Part shown: one piece after another, positions 13,433 through 24,485 of the stretch | How positions within the stretch are numbered: the stretch's first letter is position 1 | How the letters are laid out: every line of letters starts with the position of its first letter | Assembly: GCA_033675545.1 (NCBI GenBank) | Contig: JAWDGP010006856.1 | Location: 181,501-245,500, forward strand | Length of the DNA: 64,000 nucleotides | DNA from: Elysia crispata | Taxonomy: Eukaryota > Mollusca > Gastropoda > Plakobranchidae | Direction of reading: 5' to 3' | Translations under genes and position numbers: made by a program | The notes under the pieces: model-generated | Database searches by the model: none | Seen by the model: the letters and a program-made list of their open reading frames with translations, nothing else | Told to the model about the DNA's origin: nothing

Positions 13433-14405
13433 CTGGCAGTAATATGGACAATGAGGAACGGTATTATGTAAAATATAAAACTAATAATCTTTCCACCCAG
13501 ATTTATTTAAAGCCTTTGTCAAAATAAACTAAGATGCTTATATTTCAATGGCAAATTTTGAGGCACTCAGACAAGAAAACTCCCCACATTGAACAAAGGT
13601 TGAATCAGATGGATAATTAAAAGCTGTGACAAACTTAATGTTTCCAGAAATGCTTTAATCACTTACAGCAGCAAATAGATAAATAATCTTTGAGAAGATC
13701 CTTTTTGGTACATCAATATTTGGCTGAAGATCATTTGCAAATACTCAATAAGTTTTATGTAATTCCCTTTTGTTGTAGAATTCCATGTGTAAGATCCTAT
13801 TCTAAACTAAAAATATAAGTGATCAAGTCCTTTTTACATCCAATCAAGACTTGCTACCCAACCCAATGATACTTTAACCTAGGCACATGCTTTTCCAACA
13901 ATCAATCAGAATATCTATCTATCAATCTATCTACCCCTACTTATATAAAAAAGTTTAGAGCTCATTTTTGCCTATCTTCACAGACTTATTCAGACACTTG
14001 AAAATTACAAAATAGTTTTTTTTTATGAAATACATCAGATTAGGGACATGACCCCCATTTTAAAAAGCATGTTTTGTTGTCATTAAATAAAAATTAGACC
14101 TTTGATATTATTTGTTCTTCAATGTGCGCCTTCCGCAATGGTCATCAACTTCACTAGATAGTGGTAATTCTAAAAGTTTGGTCGTTGCCCATCACCACAG
14201 ACTTACACAGGCACTTAAAAATAACAAAACATTAGGGACATGACCCCCACTTTTTCAAAAGCAATGTTTTGTGTCAATAGATCAAAATTAGACCTTTGAC
14301 ATTACTTTTTTTTCAATTTAGATCTCCCGCACAGCCTAGGCCAACCAGCGATAAGACGACCTCAGTCTGAGTGGTATAATTAACTGTGGAAGATAGATCA
14401 ATATT

Positions 14406-14690
14406 ATGATGGCGGGTGAGAAAAACAGACGTCATTTAAGACGATCCAGATACGTAGAAACACTCAATCAAAATCAAATCCCTCCAACCACACCACCACA
14501 AAAAACACTCGATCAACCATCCATATCTATTGATACTGATCGAAATCTAGATCTAGATCTACGCCAAACTGGATCTAGATCTATAGATCAACCAAGATCT
14601 GATCAAGATAGTGAAAACAGACATAGCTCTAGATCTCCACAACGTAGACCCAGCTTTAGATCTGCTACACCCCCACAGGAAGAAGAATGA
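14406..14690 (+). CDS. Short ORF inside the Helitron (function unknown)
   Basis: Ninety-four codons from an ATG, rich in Arg, Ser, Asp and Gln, with DLDLDLR encoded by tandem GATCTA units. No domain is recognised. It may be the start of the Helitron replicase reading frame, cut off by the internal deletion, or a by-product of simple sequence. It sits directly before the helicase fragment. Confidence 0.35.
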   Translation: MMAGEKNRRHLRRSRYVETLNQNQIPPTTPPQKTLDQPSISIDTDRNLDLDLRQTGSRSIDQPRSDQDSENRHSSRSPQRRPSFRSATPPQEEE

Positions 14691-14693
14691 TGC

Positions 14694-15115
14694 TCTTAAG
14701 AAATTTGAACCCATCACTAGGACTCCTCAAAAGCACACACATTCTGATTAAAACACTAGGAAGAAGAGTCATTCAAGCCAAAATAAAGACAGGTACACAT
14801 GCTGGACACATTGTATTCATTCCACGCATTGCACTAACAACAAAAGACTATCATCTCCCATTCACTCTCACTAGGAAATAACTATCCAATAAAACCGTCC
14901 TATGCCATGACTATAAACAAGTCACAAGGTCAAACTTTGACAAAAGTTGGAATTTATCTTCCACAGTCAGTTTTCACTCATGGTCAGTTGTATGTAGCTA
15001 TATCAAGAGTTAAAAGCTATTATGGTTTACAATTTGGATTGGCACCGCCATCAGAGAACTCTGTGACTATAAGCTACACCAATAATGTTGTCTTCAAATC
15101 AGCATTAATGTTATA
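14694..15115 (+). pseudogene. PIF1-type helicase C-terminal fragment of the Helitron
   Basis: The frame from about 14694 encodes LRNLNPSLGL, HIVFIPRI and LPFTLTRK, the late PIF1 helicase region. A frameshift near 14880 moves to a second frame carrying [11 protein letters not shown] and [11 protein letters not shown], the last conserved PIF1 superfamily 1B motifs. The final codons end at 15115. In Helitrons this domain unwinds DNA during rolling-circle transposition. The nucleotide-binding N-terminal helicase motifs and the Rep domain are absent, so the protein is not functional. Confidence 0.85.
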
Positions 15116-17328
15116 ATGGTGAGTACAATAATTTTCTGTTAAATTTATTAATACATGGGTATTGATTTAAACTTTCAATCCTGCGAATTCGCGGGCTTGC
15201 AACTAGTGTATATATATTTATAGATATATATTAATGATGTGAGGTCTTGAACTTTCTGAAGGCCAAGAAAAGGGATATTGTAAGTTTTAATGATCACAGT
15301 ACTATTTCAGAACTGCTTTGATTTTGATCTTCTATTTATATAATATGTAGCTTATTGTTTAAGTGAAAGATAAAAAAATATTTCAATGATCCCCAAAAAA
15401 TTACTTTGATAGTCAATGAACCTAAGTTTCATAAGATTAAAAAAAAAAGCCTTATTTTGGTTTCCCTTCTCTCATCTTGGATTTCTCCAAAGTGTCTTTG
15501 TTTTGTTTGCCACATATTGTATATCCTAAAAGTAGACAAACTATCAACAACAGCCAGATGAGGGCTTCCTGACCTCAGAAATTTTATTGTAATAGCTATT
15601 TGCTAAAAGTGTAAGGAATTATTTGGGCAATATAATGTTAATTGAATATTTATTACACAGTATCTCTGCCCCTCTCTCTAATAATGCTACACAGCTAGAG
15701 CACCATTTTAGTTGAACTGCTGGGTGCTACACACGAGGCTCCGGTTAGCCTGTGTCACACTGTCCTTAAACATGCCTGAATATGAAAGCATGTAGGTCTG
15801 TATGTTAGCATTTACTATCAGCAGCAAATCCATTCCTTGCGTCATTAGAAAATATTTTGTTGCTTTGTATCATGTTTTGTTTTTGTTTTTTTTTATCTGG
15901 TACTTTTGGTATCAAATAAAAGCTTGTTCTTTTCTTAAAAAAAATTCTACTAATGTATTTGTTTTTACACTTTGTGTCTGTTTCTGTGACATACTTCATG
16001 ATCAGTCCAAAATATGTCACGAGTTCTTTATTTACAAAAATTAAATCAATCCAAATGATTAATTTGATTGAAACTTCACTATGCAATCTAGAAGTGGTGG
16101 TGGTTTGAAAAGTCAAAGATTTTCATTTTTTTTTCTTATGTGGCAGCCTCCTTTAAAGTACACCAAATGCTAGCTATAAAATATAAAATTCCTTTCAGCA
16201 TTCAAATTCTTCAGAAATAAGGTACATGGCAGATCACTCACTTTGACATTAATTTTTCTTCGTAGATAAATATGAAAGCCAGAGCAAAAATAAAAAAAAT
16301 ATTAAGATATTAAGACAATTAGGTCTCCAATTCAAAGCTGATTTCGATGTATATTATCAAGTAAATATCTTTAATCACTTTCTTGTAGTATATGTGAACA
16401 ACATATTTATGCCCTATGAAGAAAACTAGTGAATGCAACATTTGAAAGGGTAATGAAATGTGCCAGTGACGCTGAGGCTTTGTAAACATCCTTTGATAGC
16501 ATATAACCACAGCTAGTTGCATAGGTGCGAAGGAGAACAGTACAGACTAAGAGTCAGCGGTTGTGACTGTCAAAAAACTCTCCATAATTATAATTATAAA
16601 TAGTTACCGTTGAATAGAGACATTGCTAACACAAAAGGTTGAAATATCAACTTCAGATACATTAACAGATTGACTCACTCATGTAGCTTCACAAGAAACA
16701 TATAGAAATAGAAAAACAATGTCAGGAATACGTAGGGACGACATAGAATGCAGCATGCTTTGGATTTCAGGAGCCAAAACAGAGGGTTACACAAAATATT
16801 CTACTACAGTGTGGAACAAAAGAAATGGTAGTTCATGCGCAAAATTTGCTGTTGCGTTGAAATAGGCTGACAGAGCATCAATAAAAATAAAGAAGAGAGA
16901 AAAAATGAGGAGTTTGCATACCTAGCGAGCAAAAAAGAGAAATTTATTCAGAGGTAGTAGGAGGGAATGTAACATTAGAGACAATTAAAACGAGCCTATG
17001 AGGCAACAGCAACTTTGAAGGGACGACTGGATCGTCTTTTTTATCTCAATTTATTTTAAATCCCCGCCAATCACATGTAAAAGAGGGATAGTATTCATGG
17101 CAGCAAAATGATGGAATTCCATGAGATGAATTAAAATTATTTCATGGGTGGGATGGAGGGGGGAAATTGCTTAGCGCGTGCTAGCTCTCTATGATGCAGC
17201 CAATATTGAATGGCTATATTTTTTAAAATTTCTTGATTAATCCATCCAAATCAAAAGTGCTACTCATCTGTGTGGACTTCGTAAAAAAATTTTTTTTTGC
17301 CATTCCGTTTTTTTCAAATGAAATTTTT

Positions 17329-17431
17329 CTGGCTTGAATAGACTAAGAGGTTGAATCGCTAAGAACGATCAAGTCCATATTTTTACAGGACATAAACTTA
17401 GCGATTCAACCTCTTAGTCTATTCAAGCCAG
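17329..17431. repeat. Perfect 35-bp inverted repeat (hairpin) with 33-nt spacer
   Basis: Positions 17329-17363 (starting CTGGCTTGAATAGACTAAGA) are exactly the reverse complement of 17397-17431. The spacer holds a further GTCC/GGAC pair. No coding sequence. It ends about 40 bp before the tRNA-like unit. Confidence 0.95.
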
Positions 17432-17468
17432 CATTAAAGTCACTGTTCCTGAAGCATCTATTTTTGTA

Positions 17469-17575
17469 GATGCGGATAGCTCAGTGGTTAAGTGCCTGGT
17501 CTTGTCTCGGCAAGGTGATGGGTGCCGCATCGAGGCGCAGGTTCGATCCCTGTTCATTCCATCTGTTGTAATGTT
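17469..17575 (+). repeat. tRNA-like unit, probably the head of a SINE
   Basis: An A-box-like TAGCTCAGTGG at about 17477 and a B-box-like GGTTCGATCCC near 17541 give a pol III promoter pair. The two boxes are further apart than in a normal tRNA gene, and I cannot fold a clean cloverleaf. A tRNA-derived SINE or tRNA pseudogene is more likely than a working tRNA. Confidence 0.5.
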
Positions 17576-17770
17576 TTCACGTCTTTCGTCTTATTTGTCG
17601 GTCTCGAGCTAGATCTAGGTTTGTGGTTGATTTTTCTATACTACTCATTTCATTATTTTCAGTCACATGCATCTTTAGATCCTTAGATCTAGCTTCGTCT
17701 GTCTCAGCCTCTAACGTGGTTTGACTGCTTTTTTTATTTCTATATTCAGATAGATCGATAGAAAGATAGA

Positions 17771-17804
17771 TAGAGAGAGAAGAGAGAGAGAGAGGAGAGA
17801 GAGG

Positions 17805-17875
<71 letters not shown>

Positions 17876-17894
17876 AGGAGGGAGGGAGGGAGGA

Positions 17895-17984
<90 letters not shown>
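17771..17984. repeat. (GA)n microsatellite with GGGA interruptions, about 214 bp
   Basis: GA tract interrupted by GAGGGGGAGA and GGGAGGGAGG blocks around 17800 and 17869-17900. It lies in an intron; the reverse strand is CT. Confidence 0.97.
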
Positions 17985-17987
<3 letters not shown>

Positions 17988-19471
17988 ATAAGGGTTTTAG
18001 AAGAAATGCAAAGGAAATTATGACTTATAGAAATGAGATTTAAGAAAGATAGAGGTAGAGGGAGTAAGAGAGAAATGAACCACCTACATTGCTATATACA
18101 TATACACATCCTTTTATCGCGTTTATAGGTTACATTTCTTTCAATTCATTTGCATAGAGAGAATTTAGAGATTTATAAGATTTTAAAAAAAATTCTGAAT
18201 TACCATCTTCTCATTAGAGACCCTTTACATCTCGCCTTCCCACATATCATTCTTATACCCCCCTTTCCCAATTCGAATTGGGTCTATAAGAAAAAATCTT
18301 TTCTCAATTTCTGAATTTTTATTTCCTAACACAAACCAGCTCTAATATCTAATACCAAACACGCGCTCCAGCCTTATCTAACCCTCATATCAACAAGGTC
18401 ACACCCTCTGCCATCCCCACCCCTAGCTTTTGCACTGAACCTTGAAGCATTCTGTGCACTGCCCCTTCCCAATCAATCAATTTTCCCGTATGAGCCCAAT
18501 TATCCCAATGTTTTGTAAAATTTGTTAAAGTCAGTTTCTTCTTTACACATTCTGATAAAGCCACACTAAAGGCAAACGTTTTTTGTTAAATCTATAGTTG
18601 TGTTGTTTCTTTTTTTGTCATGGAGTTATAAAGTCGTGTGCCTATTTCCTTTTAGACCCTGTTATACTATTTACAGACACACACGCATCCTTCTCGATCC
18701 TTTATAATTACCAAGTTGTACTCCAAGTGTGGTGTTTTTGCTTTCTATTTGGATCTCTCTCTGTCTCTATTGTCTCTTTGCAATGCCTCTCCCTTCTTAT
18801 CTTTTTCTAACTTCTTCCCTTCCATTTCTCTGTTTCTGTTTTACCTCATTTCCGTCCCTCTCTTCCAACTTTCTCCTCTCTGTATTCCATCTTCTCTGTC
18901 TTTGAAATTTGTCACATTTGTATGTATAGCAACACAGGCTTATTTTGCTACATAAAAAAAAGCACTGCAGCTGTGGCATATCCTTTGCAATCTTAAATAA
19001 AAAATTGACTTTTGTTATATCTAACTTTTTTACATCTCAAGAACTCAAGGCAAAATTTGAACTACTGAGTTTGCTCCTCCTTTAGGACAATGCAAGAAAA
19101 TAGAAATTTTCTTCTTTGAAATGGATATCATGTATAACTCAATGCTTTTTCTATTTAAAAAAAAAATTATTTTTTCAAAATGGTGCAGAACAGAAATAAT
19201 ACTTATTTGTCTTTAGGCCTATATGTTGAGAGCTGAAACATTTTTTTAATATTCTGGATATTGTTTTGATTTATTGTCTGCTTTAATTTTATTACTTTTT
19301 TTTTGCTATTTTCTGTAAGGGTAAATATATTTTTAAAGATTAAACTCTGTCAAAGATCCTAGGATTCATTTTTTCTTCCTTTAAATACATCAAATGATAA
19401 TAGTAAGCCTACTAAATCAACCTTTTCTATTGCTAAAAGGAACAAGATAGATTTTTCTACATATGACTTAC

Positions 19472-19510
19472 TTCCTAATCCATCATCATTTTTCGCTGAT
19501 ATGACAACTG
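19472..19510 (-). CDS. Candidate microexon of the ZC3H11A-like gene
   Basis: A strong GTAAGT donor at 19471 is preceded by an open phase-1 frame encoding AKNDDGLG. Two possible acceptors (TGTAATAG before 19510, or ATATCAG before 19495) both keep the phase 1-1 pattern, giving 39 or 24 bp. An acidic microexon would fit the modular exon series. Without transcript data it remains a candidate. Confidence 0.4.
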
Positions 19511-19986
19511 CTATTACAGAAACACATGGTAGTTTCATAAAAAAATCTTTTTTGGTGGGGTTATAAAAAAAAAACACATCGCACCATATCCCTTTGAAAT
19601 GTGCTAAGAAGGTATCTTAAAAAGTATTGCAGTGTATCAAGTTTTCTCACAATCAATGGCTCACCAAGGATAATGTAGACTCATGCTCATTCGATAAATG
19701 CCTAACCCATTTTTACTTATTTGAGCAATGCAAAAAAAAAAAAAATTTTTCCCCTAAAAAACAAATGTATTATTAGTGATATTATTTTAAGTAATTTGAA
19801 TATTTGGTAACCAAAACCAATTAGGGCTCAAGTAAAAAGAAGAAAACAATATGTAGTATACAAAAATTTTATTAAAAAAAAAATTCCGAAAATTGAGTTA
19901 GGCATCTATCGAATGAGCGTGACAATTTTCTTTATGTTTGTTTTTAAATATGATTGACAATCTTAAGCTATGACACAATATCTTAC

Positions 19987-20076
19987 CTCGCTTTTTCATC
20001 ATAGACTCTAATGCTCTCTGCCTCAAAATTTCTTCCACAGAAAGGACTTTAATGTTGTCTACTGAGTCACTGGAAT
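19987..20076 (-). CDS. ZC3H11A: ZC3H11A-like exon 6 (LEEI-type motif)
   Basis: A 90-bp exon, phase 1 to phase 1, with acceptor CCCTTACAG and donor GTAAGA. It encodes DSSDSVDNIKVLSVEEIL followed by RQRALESMMKKR. The pattern of acidic/serine patch, I-K-x-L-x-x-EEI, then R-A/Q-L matches the IKTLEEI repeats of ZC3H11A. The same motif recurs in exon 9. The function of the repeat is not known to me. Confidence 0.85.
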
Positions 20077-20461
20077 CTGTAAGGGCATCAAAATTAAAAA
20101 AAAAAATAAAGCACAATCCAAATTTAAGTTACAGTGACACAAACTTTGTCGATTTAAATCTGAAAAAAAAAAAGCATTAATTGATTATCAGAAAAAATAC
20201 AGAAATTTTCACAAATAACACACCAAGAAATAATTTACGAAAAGTAGCCCTACGCATATGAATTCAATAAAGAATATGAAACAAGATATTCAACATAAAA
20301 GTAAAAATATCAAAATATACAAAAAGTATGCAACTTCCATGACTAATAATATGTCTGATTTTATTCCAAGATTTATACACTATCCAGTTTGGATTGTAAA
20401 GTTTGGGTTATTCTTTTCTATCTATATATCAGTAACATCTGAAACACCTATCACTATTTTT

Positions 20462-21612
20462 TTAACCCTTTTAGATACGCATTGTTTGGCAGCCGTTGTG
20501 TTTCTAGGGTTCAGCTTCCTGCCAACCAAAGGCCCCTTGGCTGGTTTAGATTATTTTGGAGTTGAAAGGCTCTACAATCGGTGCCTCAGAATAAAGGTTC
20601 TACTGTTGTTGTTTCTACACCAATTGCTTTGAAACTTTGACACTTCCAAGAGGTAACGTACTTTATGTAGAATTACACAAGTATTTTTTTACCGGAGCGT
20701 ATTTTTTTTTTTACGTGATCTTGATTTGAGTTGTGTAGTAGTTGAAGTGCGATGTTGACAAGCTGCATGTATAGCACACAAAACATAAAAACACACCTAT
20801 AAAATTTAAAAAAAAAACAATTACAAAACCAGCCGGAATGACAGAGAAAACACAAAAACAAAAAAAAAACATTTCAACATTTAGGCCTAGTGAAAGAATA
20901 GATCGAATCTAAAACTAAGAGAGATAAATAAGACCAATTTTCGTTTGATGCCTGGTTTATTAAAAATGGACACAGTAAAGTTCTAAATTTTTTTTTTACT
21001 AGTGTAGAAATAATTCTTCACATCCACAAGTAGGATCTCATACAAAATACAACTAAGAGCGCTTAGATCTATACAGATTCTAGACTACCCCGATCTAGAT
21101 CTAGAAATCTGAGACAGTCATCCTCTTCGTTGATGATGTTTAGATCCACATCTGACTCATAATCAAGCTTTGTATCACTGACTTGCTTTTCCATGATGGG
21201 AAAACTTATGCTGAAGTTAAATTATTTGATAACAAAATATAACTAGTGATAAAATAAGATGAATGAGAATGGCGATCTCCGCAGTGAAACGGCTGAAAAC
21301 ACAAAAACTGGCCTTGACATAGCCTCTCTTTTTCGCCCAAGGCTTTGGCATACCTAGCTGGAATCCCGCGATATTTTGGTATGAAAAGATTCCGGAGAAT
21401 TCCAGGATGACGTTAGAGTCGATTTTAAGAACTCAGACTACACTATCTAATGGAAAAAGATAAAAATATACAAGGTGCATTCAACAAGTTTTGCACGGTC
21501 GGATTCGATTGCCTTGAACCGTAAGGAGGGTTTTCAAACACAACCGGTTTGGGCAGGGATAAATGCGAGGCTCTAGGCCTAATTTCGGCCGGAATAAATC
21601 TAAAAGGGTTAA
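20462..21612 (-). mobile_element. piggyBac-like non-autonomous element flanked by TTAA
   Basis: TTAA at 20462-20465 is followed by CCCTTTTAGAT. The other end, just before TTAA at 21609-21612, reads ATCTAAAAGGG, its exact 11-bp inverted copy. TTAA target duplication plus a CCC-starting terminal inverted repeat is the hallmark of piggyBac elements. The interior (about 1.14 kb) has a short minus-strand acidic peptide (21069-21194, beginning MEKQVSDTKLDYESD) that resembles a piggyBac transposase N-terminus but stops after 41 codons. No catalytic region is present, so mobilisation would need a transposase from elsewhere. Confidence 0.75.
21069..21194 (-). pseudogene. Short acidic ORF inside the piggyBac-like element
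   Basis: Forty-one codons from an ATG, rich in Asp and Glu, with a stretch (FLDLDRG) encoded by the GATCTA palindrome. Acidic N-termini are common in piggyBac transposases, so this may be the stub left after internal deletion. It could also be chance. Confidence 0.4.
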
Positions 21613-21753
21613 GGTGGCAACGTAAAGTATGCCACTTGAAAAGCAGGAAGTTCTGGCAGGAAAAATCCAGAATTACAAAGTTTGCATTATTGTAACCTTA
21701 AACAACACACCACCTAATCTAGGATATAATGCCTTATAAACAATAAGCTTTAC

Positions 21754-22206
21754 CTGAATCAGACTCACTCCTCATGGGAACAGCAACTGCAGGAGCCAAT
21801 ATTTTCTGAGGCGACACAACACCCAACTTCTCTGTGATTTTCTTTCCAGGAGCATTGGTAGACATTGCAATATTATCAACTACCACTTCATTTGGCTTTT
21901 TCACAATATTCTTTTTCAATTTCTTCGCTGGGAGTCTCTTGACTATCTTGGTCTTTTTGACAGCTGAGCCAATGGCCTTTTTCTTGACTCCTGTTTTGGT
22001 AACAGTCTTCTTCAGAGCTTTTGGTTTGCTTGTCTTCAGGTCAAATTTTCCTCCACAGCCCTCTTCAGATACACTGCTTGCATTTTCCTTCCTGCTGTTG
22101 TCATTATCACCTGGAATGATGTTTTTATACTCTGATTTTGTAGTCACATTTTGGTCAGAGCGTTTTGTTACCAGTTCTTGATAAGAACGTTTCATATCAG
22201 TCTCGT
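21754..22206 (-). CDS. ZC3H11A: ZC3H11A-like exon 5 (basic, Lys-rich)
   Basis: A 453-bp exon, phase 1 to phase 1, with acceptor TTCTGGCCAG and donor GTAAAG, encoding about 151 residues. The sequence is strongly basic and of low complexity, with Lys-rich blocks such as KKTVTKTGVKKK and KRLPAKKLKKNIVKK, and ends in an acidic ESDSG. There is no folded domain. It fits the long disordered, positively charged middle of ZC3H11A proteins. Such Lys-rich blocks could act in nuclear import, which is inference. The exon is open throughout and is the largest in the window. Confidence 0.82.
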
Positions 22207-23776
22207 CTGGCCAGAAGAAATTATGAACAAAAAATTAATATCCTAACAAACAATGATGTTTTTTTTTTTTTTTTATAAAAAACAAACAAACACACTGGTT
22301 CCACTGAAAAGGCATTGCAGAGTAAGGTTTAAAATGGTGGCATATCCACATTTTTATTACTTAGAACAATGCATTTAAGGTTTATCTTCACATTCTTTTT
22401 TTATAGGAGCTTATATTTCAGTAGAAAAAAAAAAGGCCGTTTTGTGGTGACATAAAAATCCTGCTGGAACATCATTAAATCAGGTTTAATCCTGATCTAG
22501 AACTTTGTATCTTTTGATCATTATGAAAACACATGATTAGACATTCATGATACCCTAAGTTTGATGAAAAGTCAAAATAATGAATTTCCTGATGGCAAAG
22601 CCCATTTTCTTTATCTAGGTCTTACTTCTGGGTTGAGATTTTTTTCAGCTAAACCCAAATTTACACCTTTTTTTTTTTTGAAAAATTATAAAGAATAAAC
22701 CGTTTAACTAATTCAACCATATTTTTTTCTGCATTGCAAATTTCAAGTAAGCTTCTAAAAGCACATAGAATTTCCATAATCTACCATGAAGCTCTATTTT
22801 TTTTTCAATAGCAAGAAGGCAGCAAACTCTTTGTGTTTTACCTTTGGAATGAAATATTAACAAAGTGACTAGAGTCGACATCTTTCTAGGAGTATAATGA
22901 GAAAAATTTGGGTATTCTAAAATTTAATGGAAATTTGATTGACTAGAGTGAAATATTCGTTGTACTCAATAAAATGAGGCAGAATACAGTTAAAATTGGC
23001 AAAATAAAAAATAGTAATCTCAAGGTCCTAGCTTTAAAGATAGCAAAATTATGAAGAAGTAAACGTTATACAATGACACCTATATGAGGGAGTGGGTGGT
23101 GGTGAATATAGATCTCAGTAATTTATGCAAATGAATCATTACATCCACATATAATATTTAAAATGTCTCCATTAACTTACTTGCTGAACCATTTACATTG
23201 TAAGTTGATCCTCTTCAGTAATAAACCCATTCGAGGGAGGGACCAAAAATAAACATGGCAACCATAACATAGTCTCTATATTATTTTTCATCCTAAAGTG
23301 CTAAACTTTACCGAAGAACATATTATGTTACAAGAATGTGAACTTGGAATTTTTCCTTCTTTACAAGGTTATGAATGGAATAGTTATTGTTCTTAGCTCC
23401 TTGTGGTCGAGTTGCCAGTTGGATGATTCGCCATGTGGATCTCTAAGGCTTCTTCTGAATCTGGACAAAAGCCTACCATAGCTAACTTGGGGGAGATAAG
23501 GGCTGCAAAATTTAATATTTTAGAACTGTGCATCAATTACAAACTAAAAACACTGATTGCAGATAGTCCAAGAAATATACATAACAGTGTAAAATGGTGA
23601 GGGATAGCTACCTTAATATTTGAATAAATAATCAACAATTATCTTTTAAACAAAAAGAAACAACAAAAAGAGTGAGACAAGGAATATTGATTAGGAAGTG
23701 ACTGAGAAATAGAAACAGAGAAGGTGAGAAAGGAAAAAAGACATGCAAAGACACAGGTGGAAGGAAAGAAGCATAT

Positions 23777-23983
<207 letters not shown>

Positions 23984-24299
23984 TGAGAGAGTGAGATCTT
24001 GCAGATGCCTGAAAAAGTTGTGATTTCACAAGGTATTCACAACAGACCAGCAAAAAATAGAACTAGAATATAGATCCATACTGATGGTTTTGATGGGCAT
24101 GGATTCTGCAATCTGATTACTCAATGTTTACAAGAATTTCTGTGTAGCATGTGTGGAAAGTTGGCAATTTCACAGACATTTGCAAATAAAAAGAAGTTTC
24201 TTTAGATGAGCATTTAGCTCTGGAGTCTGGCTTGCAAACTGTCAAGAGGCGTAATTCATACTAAATCCCCTTATTTGTTAAGTGAATTACAACTACAAA

Positions 24300-24485
24300 T
24301 ACATCGCTGCCAACTTTTGAACAGGCAAAATACAGATTTTTAAAACAATAAATAAATTAAGTTGCTGCCAACCTAATAAATGATGTAACCTATTAAGTAC
24401 AGTTACCAATATTGACTTAAACATACGCTTAATGAAATGTTCACAAACTTAAGCTACTACATGTTGGTTACTGTAAACAGATATG
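24300..24485. repeat. Dispersed repeat family R1, copy 2, left part
   Basis: Aligns by eye with 4290-4445. Shared stretches are TGCCAACTTTTGAA, AGGCAA, GATGTNACC, TATTAAGTA and CAATATTGACTT. It carries no coding sequence. The element type is unknown. Confidence 0.65.

Larger units (their letters stand above)
13914..15206 (+). mobile_element. Helitron, internally deleted, both termini visible
   Basis: The 3' end carries the diagnostic Helitron structure: a short hairpin built on GCGAATTCGC at 15183-15192, then CTTGCAA and CTAG ending at 15206, followed by host T. The 5' end is TC after an A (TCTATCTATC at 13914), giving A/T insertion flanks as expected. The interior keeps a 3' helicase fragment. 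A 185-bp segment is partly duplicated in tandem (13975-14135 and 14190-14330, sharing AGGGACATGACCCCCA). There is no Rep nuclease domain, so the copy is non-autonomous. It lies in an intron of the ZC3H11A-like gene, opposite in strand. Confidence 0.8.
13433..19471 (-). other. Intron between exon 7 and the candidate microexon
   Basis: About 6 kb holding the Helitron derivative, a perfect hairpin, a tRNA-like unit and a (GA)n array, all listed separately. The remainder (15207-17328 and 18000-19471) shows no recognisable gene. It is AT-rich with many A or T runs. Confidence 0.7.
20077..21753 (-). other. Intron 5 of the ZC3H11A-like gene
   Basis: About 1.7 kb, most of it occupied by the TTAA-flanked element at 20462-21612. 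I see nothing else identifiable. Confidence 0.7.

Noticed and set aside
17469..17575. A functional tRNA gene
   Set aside because: A and B boxes are present but too far apart, and no consistent acceptor stem or anticodon arm could be drawn. It is listed as a tRNA-like repeat instead.
20258..20632. 124-codon plus-strand ORF
   Set aside because: It crosses the left end of the TTAA element, has no motif and has a composition like random AT-rich sequence.
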